A stretch of 64,000 bases of DNA from Allolobophora icterica. Lineage: Eukaryota; Annelida; Clitellata; Crassiclitellata; Lumbricidae. The notes beneath the pieces were generated by a model, which ran no database searches, was not told the origin of the DNA, and worked only from the letters and a program-made list of their open reading frames with translations. Location of the stretch: assembly GCA_963556255.1 (NCBI GenBank), contig OY744610.1, forward strand, positions 16,068,039 to 16,132,038, in the 5' to 3' direction. The translations under genes were made by a program, and so were the position numbers. Positions within the stretch are counted from its first letter, which is position 1. Every line of letters starts with the position of its first letter. Positions 1-12,005 of the stretch are shown here, one piece after another.

Positions 1-94
1 TTTAACAGAAGCGACCAGTTGATAAATGTAGCCAGCTCATGATTCAACTCGCTGTGAACTACGTTATGTTTTTAAATTGTCTTTACACAACTAA

Positions 95-970
95 TAGGCT
101 ATGTACTTGGTCCTCTACCCTCTGTTCTCTACACGGCTGACATTCCTGCTCTTTTCCCACTCTCGGGAGCTACTGGTCATCTTTGCAGATGATGCGCAAG
201 CATTTGTCCATGGGTCTCCTTTATCCCAATTGCACTTAGCTGAACGTATTGAGTCTCTATCTAAGTCTCTCCATTCCTGTATGTGCTCAAATCGCCTCTC
301 TCTTAATGCCTCCAAAAGCCAGTTCATTTGGTTTGACAGTTGCTGAAGATTGATTTTGCCCTCCTCTTGGAAATCGTCCCACACTACTCCTTTTCATCAA
401 GTGTGCGTGACCTGGGTGTTACGCTTGATAGCTCTCTCTCTCTCTCTCTCTCCTTCAACGATCACATCTCTAACCTCACACGTGTTTCCTACTTCCACTT
501 AAGGCGTCACAGGGCTGTTCGACGATCTGTCTCATCCTCTGTTTTCACAACGCTGGTCCATGCTTTAATTTGCTCCAAAATTGACTACTGCAATTCGCTT
601 CTAATCGGTCTTCCTAAGGTCCGTCTCATGAATCTGCAGTCAGTCCTAAATGCAGCTGCGAGATAAATTGCACGTGTGCCACGCTACGCACGCATTTCAT
701 CCTTCATGTTTGAGAAACTGCACTGGCTTCCTCTCTCTGTACGTATTAAGTTCAAAATCCTTATTCTGGTGTCCAAGACACAGCGGGGTCTCGCCCCAAA
801 TATTTAATTGATGTAATTCACCGGCCTCTTTCTGTCTCTTCGCATCGTCCACTTCGCTCCTCAAACAGATTTGATCTTTCAGTTCCTCATACTAGAACAG
901 TCCCGATCTCTTGCCTCAATTGGTCCCTCTCTCTGGAATACACTGTCTCCTTCTACTCGCTGGATAAGTT
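95..970 (+). pseudogene. LINE reverse transcriptase remnant (L2/CR1-like, family A)
   Basis: This is the C-terminal half of a non-LTR retrotransposon reverse transcriptase. Reading across frames I see the catalytic FADD box near 183 (FADDAQAFVHG), then SNRLSLNASKSQF. A frame change near 340 leads into VRDLGVTLDSSLS, DYCNSLLIGLPKV and LNAAAR, then a stop at 664 and further recognisable sequence (EKLHWLPLSVRIKFKIL, GPSLWNTLSPSTR) to about 960. This order is typical of L2/CR1-type LINEs. It is disrupted by at least two frameshifts and several stops, so it is dead. The same family occurs on the minus strand at 25341-26335. Its 3' end is missing: near 970 it runs directly into a different LINE on the opposite strand. 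Confidence 0.8.
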
Positions 971-2800
971 CCGATGAAGTAGGTGGCTTATGGTTTTCCA
1001 AAGAAGACGATGATTAACGGATCGAGATTCAACTAATGAGGAGTAAAACCTCTTTTTGGCCGTAGCCAGTAGGTTATGGTATTTGTTTGTGGCAGCTTTT
1101 AGGGCAGAGAGCATTTGATGATCACGGGTTCGTTTGTAAGTGCGTCCAAGGCGTCAATGGAAAGATTTGAAGGCCTGGAGGTAGGAGTTATACCAAGGAA
1201 TGCTTGAGTGAGAGCCAGATTTGGTAATGATAGGAGCGTGTTTGTCCAGGAGCGTAGAGAGAGTGGTGTTGTAGGAAGACAGCAGGTCGTCAAGAGAGGA
1301 TGGAGGATTTAGAACGAGTTCTGAAGATGAAAGATCTTGCTTGAAGGCTTCAATGTTTATGGAGCTGATGCGGCGGAAAGAATGAGAGGCGGGATCAGGA
1401 CGTGGAGTTGGTTGTGTGTTAAGGCGTGTGAAAATGGGGTAATGCTCGGAAGGTGTATCAAATGATAGAGGTATCTGGCGATAACTTAGAGAAAGATGAT
1501 GTGATGATGAGGTCGAGTGTGTGGTTATGACAGTGGGTAGGGAAGTTGACGTGTTGAACCAGGTTAGTTGATGATAAGAGCGTGAGGAATTCGAAGGCAA
1601 ATGAGTCTGAAGGATCGTCGACATGTATGTTGATCTTGATCCCCTGTGATCAAGAATTCATGAGGGGTAGTGGCAGCAGTGTAGAGGAGGGTGGTAAATT
1701 CTTGTAAGAAGACAGATGAAGGACATGAGTAAGAGGAAGAAGAATGAGTGCGGTAGACACTGAAAATGGTTAGGATAGTATTAGGAAGTCTTAGAGTGAT
1801 TGAGGCACAGTCGAAGGAGTAAAAATTGTTACCAGGTGAGTTTAGGACGGTGCATGGTTCTGTGGTGTTCTTAACGGTTGACGATTTAGAAAGGCGGGGT
1901 GTACTGTGCAGATGGTAGCCCAGGGGAATGCAGTCTTGATATTGGGCACGAGTTGTGCTGAAGTTGAACCAGGTTTCCGTTAATGCAAATAAGTCTGGAG
2001 GGTGAGAGGAGCGGGCCAAGTTGTTAATTTCTTCACAGTGTGTAGGGTGAAGAAGTGAACGGATGTTTAGGCTGCACAGCAGAAATTTCTTTTTATTGGT
2101 GTTGTGAGATGGCGGAGGCGGAAGAGGAGGTGAAGGAGGAGGAGGAGCAGCAGCAGAAGCAGTAACAGCAGCAAAAGAAGCGGAATGTAGGCCAACATTA
2201 ATTGGACCCGGATTTACATGGATTTCCCCAGATAGCAAAATTAAAATGGTGAAGAAGCGATAGTGGATGCGTTGTTCGAATGGTCTTTTGTGATTGACTG
2301 TTAGGAAATAGGATAGTGGAATGCAGGACATATGGCCATTCTGAATGGTTGCTGTGACTGAATGGGCGGGAATTTGATGGCTGGTTGCAGGGGCGCCGCC
2401 AGGCTTAAAAAATTGGACGCACACCCCTCCTGTCTCCTCCCATCTACACCCATCGTCTGTCTGCCACTTAGTGTCATACACTGAAAATGACTCAATGTGA
2501 CTCACAAAAGTACAGTATAACACATACATATGATATTATTTATACATCCCGCATGGTAAACCAAAATTACACAGTGAAATTGTCAAAAATATCGATGCCA
2601 TGCCTAATCCCTGTGTGGATTTGATTTGGCGGGTGGACGCACGTGCGTCCAGTGCGTCACGCTGCCGGCGCCCCTGGCTGATTGCGAATGGGATATAGGT
2701 CATGCGCGGGTTTAAGGGGTGAAATTGGATGTGGTTGGCAGTCATAGCCTATAGCGGAGACTGATAGAGAGAAAGATGACTAACATGTACATGTTTGGCG
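971..2800 (-). pseudogene. LINE ORF2 5' half: 2A-like peptide, APE endonuclease, linker (family B)
   Basis: This is a minus-strand LINE remnant. From its 5' side it shows LLSGEIHVNPGP (about 2205-2240), a 2A-like ribosome-skipping motif preceding a Pro-rich stretch. The start of an APE-type endonuclease follows (LLCSLNIRSLL, then DLFALTETWF). After a frameshift near 1620 come the endonuclease C-terminus and the linker before RT (HAPIITKSGSHSSIPWYNS, then KYHNLLATAKKRFYSSLV near 1040). The RT itself is absent: the element is cut off near 970, where family A begins. A hAT MITE at 2388-2676 interrupts the N-terminal part. 2A-like peptides at this position are known in CR1/L2-type LINEs of marine invertebrates. 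Confidence 0.78.
2388..2676. mobile_element. hAT-type MITE inside the family B LINE
   Basis: The ends are inverted repeats: CAGGGGCGCCG at 2388 and CGGCGCCCCTG ending at 2676. The flanks are an 8-bp target duplication with one mismatch (GCTGGTTG 2380-2387, GCTGATTG 2677-2684). The 8-bp duplication and CAGGGG ends fit the hAT superfamily. There is no transposase. A second, fragmentary copy of the same end (the motif ccaattttttaagcct) lies at 14886-14943. Confidence 0.82.
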
Positions 2801-3340
2801 GTTGAGAATGAAGGCGATGGTGGATGAATTCGATATGGCTGCTGGCTTGGATGGAAAATGAACAAAGGATGAATGGGCGAATATTGGGCATAAACTAGCA
2901 GGAATCTGACGATAAATATTGGAACGAACTCACCGCTTGAAGAAGAGTAGTCCAGAAAGAAGACGACTTTTACATGTCAGAGAAGACGCCGAGAGTTAGG
3001 AAATATTATACATGTAAGAGCTCCGCACCGTGCGACCACTGGGTCCTACTGACTCTTGAAAGGGCCGATCGCCCATTTTAGTTTTTATTGCTGGCACGAA
3101 GACAACAGCGGACTTAGCTGATCGCAGCCTCTCATCAACGCTGCTGCTCGTCTGGTTATGAAACTGAAAAGTTCGACCATGTTACAACCGTGATTCAAGA
3201 TAGCTTCGGTGGCACTGAACATTGCGAGCGGGTCAAATTCAAACTTTTAAACAAATTTAAACAACTGCGCACCACACTACCTCGCGAACAATATAAGGCC
3301 GCCATAGGACGATTCTAATAGGTCGCGGCTGCCTCCAGCT
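2801..3340. other. No recognisable feature
   Basis: Intergenic sequence upstream of the family B LINE. I see no open frame of note and no repeat that I recognise. Confidence 0.5.
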
Positions 3341-3429
3341 AATGATACGACAATAGTTAGTAGCGCCTCTGAACGGTTCACCCTACTAGAGGCGCTTTAT
3401 AAATGTTTAAATACAATACAATACAATAT
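3341..3429 (+). repeat. LINE/SINE 3' tail with stem-loop and (AATAC)n
   Basis: GCGCCTCT near 3363 pairs with AGAGGCGC near 3390. The hairpin is followed by TTTATAAATGTTTAAATACAA and a short pentanucleotide run. The same hairpin-plus-tail layout ends several other elements here (25341-25380 reversed, 27515-27597, 28500-28560). It looks like the RT-recognised 3' end shared by LINEs and SINEs. Confidence 0.6.
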
Positions 3430-3569
3430 GTACTTTGCAGAAGTTGCCTGGGGCGCCAGAATCTAAGGGCACAATTTTCACAAAAACACTTTTTGTTCAC
3501 TCTTTGGCCATAAATTACTCAGTTTTACGTTTTGTTCGCCCTGGATCATATGTAGGCCCTACTTTGCAA

Positions 3570-3860
3570 AAGATAATAATAATCTTCGTTTAATATCTTC
3601 AAAGTGACAATAACGCAGTATGATCACAAATCAGTATGAACGGATAATCACAAGTTATTACAGGAGTCGAATTTAACTGTACACGGCAGCCATGCAAGGC
3701 GCCCATCACGTCCTACATCTCATTTTAACAACGCGCCATCTCGCGAATGAAAGGTTGAGTGGACCTAAATTGGGGGGGGGTAGCGGGAAGCGATCCCGCT
3801 ACCTCTTGCTCTTCACGCCAGTGATTTTACCACTACTCTATGGATGAGTTCAAAAATTGC
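3570..3860 (-). mobile_element. tRNA-headed SINE, degenerate copy
   Basis: On the minus strand a tRNA-like head is visible. An A-box-like stretch (GAGTAGTGGTAAAATCAC) lies around 3821-3838 and a degenerate B box (GGGATCGCTTCCC) at about 3783-3796. The body contains gttaaattcgactcctg, shared with the copy at 14944-15205, and the tail is an AAGATTATTATTATC run near 3575-3590. The tail matches that of the copy ending at 58180. Confidence 0.6.
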
Positions 3861-4710
3861 ACAGGCTGTCAAAATAATGCTCCAGAATATTTCTTACTGA
3901 CAAAGGCTATTGAATAATCAGTCAAATAATAATAAATAAAAGTAAAATATTAATAAAAACTAAACTGCAAACTGATGATGAGTAGCTTTTTATTTTTCCA
4001 CATGTATGCGCAACAAAACCATGTTAAAGCCAAAACTAAAGACAATGACTCCGTTCTTAAAGCTTACATTGGACACACATATTTACTGCAATATTTCCAC
4101 GCAGTTCTGCATCAGGGTCTATAATAGACAACTGTATACCATTGAACTCAATACTTTATCAAAGCAGTGCAACTATAATTTTAGTTATACTCAACTGGAA
4201 ATTTTACTCTAAACTGCAAAACCGTACTTTTTATTATTCGTGCTACATTTGATGTAAAGATTTAGACTCAGCGGGTCATTGTCTGTCTATAATAAACATC
4301 AGCTTCCCCATGCAGTCCATTTGAACCGTCATATGAGTTAACTATCTCAAGACAACCTGGATGGAGCATTATGTACATTGTTCGTTTCAAACTTGCATAG
4401 TACTCCTTACGAAACGAATACTTAGCCTTTTACCCAACGTCTTAGATTACAGGGTAGATATCCAAAAGGTCCGTGTATAAATAGAAAAAATAAAGCCTTT
4501 ACAGTTCAGATCATTTAAAAGTACGGGTGGGCAGACTCATATCATATGATACAAATTATTTGAAACTAGTAATCATAAGCGTGCAAATTTGTAGTAGAAT
4601 ACGCCATAATTTCATAAGCTAAGCAATGACGTTAAATTTGTGTACTTCTAAAAATCAAATATCTGTATTTTTCGCCATTCGAACATAGTTTAGCCTGAAA
4701 GTTAGGCCTA
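3861..4710. other. 3' flank of the broken cGAS-like gene
   Basis: AT-rich sequence downstream of the minus-strand gene ending at 4711. I see no gene. The 68-codon open frame at 4006-4212 has no recognisable content and is probably chance. Confidence 0.45.
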
Positions 4711-7514
4711 CTACCTTGCAGCAACAACTTGTCGAAGTTTCTGTTTAAGAAAGCAATGAATGATCTGTTCAAATGGAAGACAAGCTCTAAGTCTCTTAAA
4801 TTCTAACTCAACTTCTGGATGTGAATAATTGCAGTCGATCATGTATCTTACTTTCAAATATCTCGCCAGGAAATGTCTTTCAAGAAAGTAATGGTATTTC
4901 GTGGAAGATTCGAGAACCCCTGAAAGTAAACGCTTATCAGAGCAAATCATTCGAGCAAAAAAATGCTCAAAATTCGACTCAGTTGTAACTTCTAGTTTGG
5001 AGAGATGTTCATTCATATGTGATAAATAGCAAACCAGTGTGTGAAGTCCAAGCAAACACTGGACGTCTGTGTCGAAATAGGAGTCAAGCGGAGGCAAAAT
5101 CATTACATTCGCAAATGCCAGCTCCTTCAAATTGCTATGTAGACCTGGCTCATCGATAATTCGTTCACATAAATGCAAAACTTCAGAATAGCTCCGACTC
5201 TAAGCCTTGTAAAGATATGCAGCACGGTAACAGTCAACTGTAGTGCAGTGAATGTCAAAGTCTTTACAGATCGAACTGTAAAATGATGTCATATTTTCTA
5301 AGGCATATTCCATGAGCAATTTTTTAATGTTGTCTTCATTTGGCAAGCAACTTTCATTGGGCGCTTTAACTTTACTCATTGCATCGGAATTTTGACACAC
5401 GCGTGAAACAACACCTGAATGCTGTACTGATTTGAAGCATTTCCGATTTGTCATGGTCATCAATATTGCATCTAACGGAAGTGTTGAAGTTTGAGAAATG
5501 TTATCACGTCTTCTTTCATTTGACGCAATTGTTAAATAACGAGCAAACACTTCTGGTGTAATACGCAGATCAAGAAGAAACCTTCGACTGTTGTACTGCA
5601 AATCAGGCCTGCATGTAATCTGTCTGAAAATCAGATAAAATCCAATAGTCTTAGTAATGTCTGCAATGTATAACAAACAACCTGCATTTAATGTTTCTGT
5701 ATCCTCCCCCTGAGGTTTTTCATTCATGATCACTCTCGAGCAAAGGTCTATAACAATTTGATATTCAGATGCAGCAAAGTAAAGAGCCGCCATGTAGGCC
5801 AAAGTCGCTCTGGCTATATTGCTTGTTTTAGAATCCTCGCATTCCAAAGCTTTCCTGAGAATTCTTTTTGACATTTCAGACACAAGTTGAAATTCTAGAT
5901 CATTATTTGATCCAGTCAAATTTTCCATCAGGTCCTGAGCTTTAATGAAATACAAGTGGCTTCTATTAATACCAGTTTCACATGGAGTTGGAAAGTTGTG
6001 GTGTTTGCATCTAAAAAATGTTGGCTTAATCGAAAGTTCTCTAATTTTTTCAACAAACCATTCACTGTCACAGTTCATTTCATTAGAGTCTAATAAATGG
6101 ACAGCGTGCAATGAACGCAGCATCGATGCATAAAAGCAAAAACAGGACTCGATCGTTGCTGGTGGCGCTAGGTGATGTATAGGACAATAACGCGAGCGAA
6201 TTCTCAAAGTAAACATGTTATTATTGCAAAATTGGAATCCTTCCTTTGCTTCCTTGTGTGCTTCTGCAACATCACATGAGAATTTTAACGAAACATAGAG
6301 GTCGATAGATTTTGGTTCAGCTGCTTTCATGGCTTCACAGGTGTGCAGTAGATTGTTACTGACGCAACATAAGAGGTCATGAGTGCATCTTTCATTGACT
6401 GTATGAGGAAGAACTGGCCGTATATAATGCTTCACAAACCAACGGCACAGGATGTTGGAATTGCAAAAATATATCAATCTTTCTACAGTTTCATCCACTA
6501 TTTTCCTGTTAAAGTGTTCATGAAACAAATTTGCCTCAGGAATAAAATAGTTTTGACATGTTGTCTCTTTCAGCCATTTTACAAGATTTTGTAACAAATT
6601 ACAACATATATCAATGACAGACGATGACTTCCACCATTCAGGAGGCATACCTTCACAAGACCACAGCATTAACGTCTTTAAATGGTAAGAACACAGAACC
6701 TCTTCTTCCTTTGGACAATCTTTTTTGATTAGTTCTCTCTTGGCGAAGAATCTGAGCATATGATAGACAATCTGCTGAATTGAAGTCCAACTCCGAAGTA
6801 AAATTACTTCGGCAACTGAAAATGACAGCCTGCACTGGTGTACATCATTTCTACAAGCACGGTGTTTTGCAAATACAACATGACAACCATTCTGCACTAT
6901 ATCGCGAATGTTGGTAGTCGTCGCCCAACCGTAATTTCTACTTCGGAAAGGCCAATTCTTGGCTTCTTTTGGCCACTGTGGGCACCACATGGAAGCAACT
7001 TTATCAGTTGAACCACGACTTCTACAGTCATACTTTGATGCTGGACCAACCCTCGTCAATTCTGAGTTATATCCTGGCTCTCCAGGCTGACATCTGACTG
7101 TTTCTTGGAACAGTTTTCCATAACTCCGACAACTCTTAGTTATATCAAAGATTTTTCGTGACCAGTTATACTTTAAATGTCCAAAATGTCGAAGTTGTAC
7201 AAAAGATGGATAGTCCTGGTATGGCTCAATCAAGAGATAACCCATTCCGTCAGTGATATAACGCATATCGTATGGAAAAACTGGTTTTTCATCGGTAAAG
7301 ACCAGATAATGCGACGTCAACTGCAACTCATCATAATCGGCAATGCATGAATTCAGCGGTTGAATATAGAACTCAGCAGTGCTGCCACATGCAATTCTGT
7401 GTCCTTGATTGGAGGTTGATGATTGTAAATGTATGGACTGTAAAACGTCAGTGTTGGTCTTTGGAATAATTCGACATGTAGCGACGATGAATTCCGACAC
7501 ACTGTCTTCCATTT
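4711..7514 (-). pseudogene. cGAS-like receptor / Mab-21 domain protein, copy A (one amber stop)
   Basis: This is a large terminal exon coding for a Mab-21/cGAS-like nucleotidyltransferase-fold protein followed by a TPR-like C-terminal region. From the Met at 7512, the NTase signature is GS (residues 43-44) followed by D59-x-D61. The Mab-21 core follows (WCPQWPKEAKNW, CHVVFAKHRACR, SFSVAEVILLRSW, SYHLKTLMLWSCE). The ALYFAASEY helix and AGCLLYIADI belong to the C-terminal repeat region. An in-frame TAG at 5200-5202 ends the protein at 770 residues. The same frame then continues to 4711 for the missing C-terminus (from CERIIDEPG onward), which the intact paralogue at 42015-45411 retains. The exon begins after a good acceptor (ttgcag, ending at 7515). 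I found no first exon. It could be a recent pseudogene or a truncated but functional protein. Confidence 0.82.
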
Positions 7515-7529
7515 CTGCAACCAGAGGAG

Positions 7530-8225
7530 AACATACTAAATAGCATCATTATGATCATCATCGTTTGTAATCGTCGTCATCATGATGACGTTTTTCTATT
7601 ACACACCTAAATATTCACGATCTTAATTTACTGATTACCCATGCGGCAAGTTCATAAATTTTCTCATTTTACATGTATGAAACCAATTCCTTGATCAGCT
7701 TTGTGCGAAGAACTTTTTCAAAGTCGTTACACAGGGAATCTCAAACTCACTCTTCGTTTTCAAGGCGAAAGGTCAAATCAATCGGTCATCGTGTTACACC
7801 ATGTAAGTTACTAAGTGTATGAATGTGTATGTACGTATGCATGTACACGTACATTTTAACGTATGGTTGTGCAGATATATACGCATAGCCGCATGGAGAA
7901 ACTCTCCGCTGACTGTGTTACACAAACGAACAACGAACTCCTATTTACGATTGACAGTTGACACACAAGGATGACATCGAGTCGAACGTAGCGTTTGAAG
8001 GTTTACGTTCACCTTCCGAGCATTTCAGGGTTAAGCAATGCAACTCAGAGTTCTATTCCTCTTCGAAGAGTTTGTAAAACTGCGACCAACGACGAAATCA
8101 TATTGAAAAACGGACAGCCGATGCCTATGCGAAGTTTTCCATAGGCCAAGGCATACCATTAGCCTACAAAATAGGACGGTTCCAATTTTTTTTTATTTTC
8201 GAGGCTTGAATAACAATTGTTTAAT
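7530..8225. other. Upstream region / presumed intron of copy A
   Basis: It contains a short CATCATCATCGT-like run near 7550-7585 and nothing else that I recognise. A first exon matching the one proposed for copy B was looked for and not found with confidence. Confidence 0.4.
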
Positions 8226-8227
8226 AT

Positions 8228-8345
8228 AGAAGAGTAGTGGATAACACACTGGCGTGAAGAGCTGAAGGTACCAAGATCGACTCCCGTAGACTCCCGAAAA
8301 GGTTATAAATTCGGCCTTTCCACTCGCTAGGTGGCAGCGGTGGTT
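8228..8345 (+). mobile_element. tRNA-headed SINE fragment
   Basis: AGAGTAGTGGATAACACAC (A-box-like) is followed about 35 bases later by AAGATCGACTCCCG (degenerate B box). The head resembles those at 3821-3838 (minus) and 57984-58040. The body diverges after about 8345. Confidence 0.5.
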
Positions 8346-8559
8346 AAATGAATTCTGCCTCTGGAAAACCCAGAGCTAGTCCATGAAGAGGAGGGTCGGA
8401 CGAATGGGTGCAGATACTTCGCCGTAAAGAAAAAGACGATAGAAATCCATGATAAGAAGGAAGGAAAGAAGGAATATAGAATCAGCTTTTCAACAAAAAT
8501 TTTCGAAATATAGACTGTGAATTTCAAACACTTTGAAACTCGTAGATTTGGGTAAAATA

Positions 8560-9050
8560 TATATCTTTATCGATGGGATACAAATTCATGTATTCGTAAT
8601 CGTAAACTCCAAATTTCGAAAGCGCTACTCTAAAGCTAAGCGCAAAGCACCAGCTTATTCACGAGCGATGCGTCGTATCCAGAGGGTTGTCCATATGTCG
8701 TTTTCCATTGGAGGTCTGAGTTCGGTTGCCACAGGGACCAGAGAGAGTTAGAACAGCTGTTTCGGTGGGTTTGGTTAAGGACGAGAAAGCTTGGAATGCA
8801 GAGGATAGGATGGATTAGGGTAGGAATTCTTGAAGAGGTGAAACTTCAATCTTGAGCGGAACCATGTGGGGTGAATAGTAGAGGACCCTTATGCGGATGA
8901 TGTTGAGTGGAGTGGAGGAAGATATATGCAGAATTCAGAGGAATTTCGTTCCAGAGTTGAGGTCCAGTTCTTTTGCTTCTTGACAAACTCGTATCAGTAG
9001 AATGCTTGGATTTTGCAAAGCAAACTGGATTACGATGTTGAATTTTCTGC
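8560..9050 (-). pseudogene. LINE 3' end fragment
   Basis: On the minus strand KRTGPQLWNEIPLNS near 8935-8980 is the usual C-terminal LINE motif. It is followed by degraded sequence and a 3' tail at 8590-8680 (gctggtgctttgcgcttagc, then a GCGC hairpin). The same tail recurs at 51545-51625 (minus) and 61590-61655 (plus). Confidence 0.6.
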
Positions 9051-9396
9051 CACAGCCATAAGCTGCAGCCTCTGCGCAGGTCTGTGTATGCTCCGTTGAA
9101 ACCGTATTAGAATCCATCGTGCGATGATTGTGTCTTCTCGAATACCAGAGCGATGACAATATTTTATATTGTTGGAATATTGTAAATCAGGCATCTTCGC
9201 AGGCATTTACTTAATCCAATATTATAGCGGGCTTGAAATTTCCGGAATCGAGCCTTTCAATTCGAATGTTTTCAATGATGATGAGTTTCATGCATCATTT
9301 GTAACTTATCGTCCAGAACCAGTTGTTGATTGTCAGCCTTCAGATAGTATCAGTTCTCTTGCTCCTGATCATGTGTCACTTCACCTAAGCTATTGC

Positions 9397-9487
9397 CGTG
9401 CTCAAACTGGAGATTTGCGTTGAGTTTCTCAAATTCTAACTGTATTTCTGAAAGTGAATGAAAATGTCTTCGAAGAAATAATGACTT
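9397..9487 (-). pseudogene. Decayed fragment of a third cGAS-like/Mab-21 copy
   Basis: On the minus strand the sequence reads FLRRHF, then HSLSEIQLEFEKL and NANLQFE. This matches the C-terminus of copy A (FLERHF ... HPEVELEFKRL ... LPFEQ) and copy B (FLGRHF ... NSEVLFEFKKL ... LPFEN). About 15 residues between the two blocks are missing. Homology could not be followed reliably on either side, so this is a short relic. Its presence suggests the gene family was once tandem here. Confidence 0.6.
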
Positions 9488-9489
9488 AG

Positions 9490-10689
9490 GCCTGGTATCT
9501 AAGAAGATATACGTTAAAGAATTTTAAAATACTGTCGTTTGTTATCAGTAGGCCTAAATTCTTGAATTTCCTTCAAAGCCATTGTATAAGTTTCAAACTG
9601 CATTTGCCATCAGATTCTATAATATTAGAGGAATTCAAACACATTTTTGTAAGTTTTGGTCTACTACAAATGCTGACCACGCAGTTATTCGTTGAAAATA
9701 ATCATTGTTAGAAAGGAGTCCTTAGTGAAGAACGGACTCAAGCAATAAACAGCCACTCGTAAGTTGTCATATACTTTCTGAAAGCCAATCAGTGTGTTTC
9801 CTTTCAGAAGTTCTCGGATTTAAATTTGCGAGAAGTTTAGCAACACATTGTCAGTCGAGGCAATTTTAGCGATGAGAGCATTTCTCGAAAAAATCCACTA
9901 ATCTGTAGATAATTGTCACAGATAAATGCGAAACAAAAACTATCAGCACAATGCTTTATATCATTATATTCCTAAGATTTGTCAATATAGCCTTCATCAT
10001 TACCGTTATCATAAATCGTCGTCATCATCATCATCTTAATTGTCATCATTATAGTTTCCTTTATTGTCGGCAAATTTATTTTCAATATTTTGCGTCGAAT
10101 TTAATTTAAATAGGACCTATAACCTTATTTTCGAATTTCAGCGCGAACTGCAGTGGCGAATGTCAACTAAAATTTGACAAAACTTTGCCTTTTTTATATC
10201 GTTTGTATCTCCGATAATCTCATCCAAGTACCAGGCAAACTAACTGCTCGACATTGGGTATCCAATGGTAAAGGTGGCACTCTCATGCCTAGGCGGAGCT
10301 GTAAATAGAGCTCAAATCAGCCTCGTTGTTATTGAGCTGACGGCCATTTAATGGCATGGCTCGGCAAAAAGATCGCTTCTGTTTTTCTCAGTCATGGCCA
10401 CTTCCTCAGGTTAATAAAACAAGACCAAAATGTATAAGCAGCGTATCTCCAGCATCCGGTTTACAAGCACGGCCTTCGGGACGACCCGTGTCCCGGTTCG
10501 AAAAGATCTCCCCTATGTGTAATTAAAACGTAGGTTTACCCAGACTTATCATGACCCACGGCTTCAAGCCCTTGTGAAACGCAAACTGTAAGTGCTCGTG
10601 CTTCTCGTCTTCTTAAGTAACATTGTCCATTCTTTTCTCAACGGCAGCCTACTCAACCATATAAGAAGAACAGCTGAAACGAGCAATTC
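9490..10689. other. No recognisable gene
   Basis: AT-rich sequence with several TAGGCCT words. There is a (CAT/ATC)-rich patch at about 9990-10040 and a possible tRNA-like B box (GGTTCGAAAAG) near 10496 without a clear A box. I see no coding sequence. Confidence 0.4.
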
Positions 10690-11360
10690 CTACTTGCTAA
10701 TTGTCATAATTGATGGTATTGTTATGGACTATCACTATGCGAACAACGCTCTTCTAACCTCTCAACCATCTTACGTTCGCTAGATATTCGCCATCCAACC
10801 ACAAAGGTCTACTCCCTCATCATCATGTCTTTCTCTACCTCAGCCTCTCCAGTATCCTCCTCTCTGAAATGCTGCAACCATCTTACCATCAACCGCTGCT
10901 TAGTCTATGCTGCCGCAGTTCTTTGGAACGAACTGCCAAAAGATCTCCGCCAGCTTGCTTATCCTCCTCTCGTCTGTTAATCTCACCTCTCCTCCACTTG
11001 TACTCTCTCCTGCATCATTCCACTGACGACTGAAAAGAGAAACCTTCAATCTATTCTTTCCTAGCGCTAATCCTGATTTCCACTTTATCACCATGCTGTC
11101 TGCTCGGCTTGACCTCCCGGATTCTGACCTGGTACAGACAATGACCAAACAACCTGGCTATTGCCAGCTAAATTTGATGAAGCTGCGGTGTCTAACTGGT
11201 GTCTCTGGCTTTGGTGCAGCGTTGAGATAGTTCGGCGATTTGCTTTAAATTACATTACATCTCTGAACAACATCTCTTGCATGACCCAGCGCTCGTGAAT
11301 AAACTGATACCCTGCCCTTAACTTAAGTTAGCGCTTTATAAATATTTAGATTACAATTAC
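10690..11360 (+). pseudogene. LINE 3' end (C-terminal RT tail and 3' UTR)
   Basis: Across frames the plus strand reads RSLDIRHPTTKVYS, then AAAVLWNELPKDLRQLA near 10910-10960. These are the usual last blocks of a CR1/L2/Rex-like LINE ORF2. Broken sequence follows, then a tail TTAGCGCTTTATAAATATTTAGATTAC ending near 11360. Frameshifts and stops show that it is inactive. Confidence 0.65.
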
Positions 11361-12005
11361 GACTGCTCTGTGACCGTTACTGTGCGAGGACCCTGGGCAA
11401 GTCCTTTACTCACAACTACGTAGTACCTCAAAATCTTATCCTGAGATAAGAAGAGATCTGTCACGTAAGAAAGGAGATCCGCCCGTAAGATGCTTCTGCT
11501 GTCTTATTTAATGTTGTTACCACTGTACATAGCTCTGGAAAAGCCGATAAATTTATAGAGAAAAAACAGTAAATGTGTCTTTGGTTCCAAAAATTAACGA
11601 ATAAATGCCTCATGTTTACTGCATTAATTTCTATCTCAATAGCAAATACCGAATATCGATTACAGATTCGCCAGATAGGTTTAGGTTTTAGATTTAAGAC
11701 AATTGGAGTTGCATTACCTGCGTATGAGCAATTCGACCACTGACGGAAACTGAGCGATCTGCGATGTGCAAGTCACCGAAGTATGCCTGACTGCCTGCAA
11801 TGCATAATTATTGTTAATCTTTATAAGGTCACCGATCCAGCACTCTGTTTAACCACTTGATTTAATTGTGCATGTAAAACAGGCAGAGAAAGAGGAAGTA
11901 AGTAAGTAAGTAAGTAACTAAGTAAGAAAGAGGAAGTGTGTCTTCGGCTGAGTTTGACGAACAAGTTTTATTACATAGTTTTATTGACGACAATGAAAAG
12001 ATTAA
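11361..12005. other. SINE scrap, otherwise nothing
   Basis: gaccctgggcaagtcctttac at about 11390 resembles the body of the SINE at 27351-27597. A short (AAGT)n run lies at 11898-11930. No gene is seen. Confidence 0.4.

Noticed and set aside
7670..7790. A first exon for copy A (minus strand, possible GTGAGT donor near 7770)
   Set aside because: Similarity to the copy B exon is weak, and copy A has one extra base at its acceptor, so the phase does not fit.
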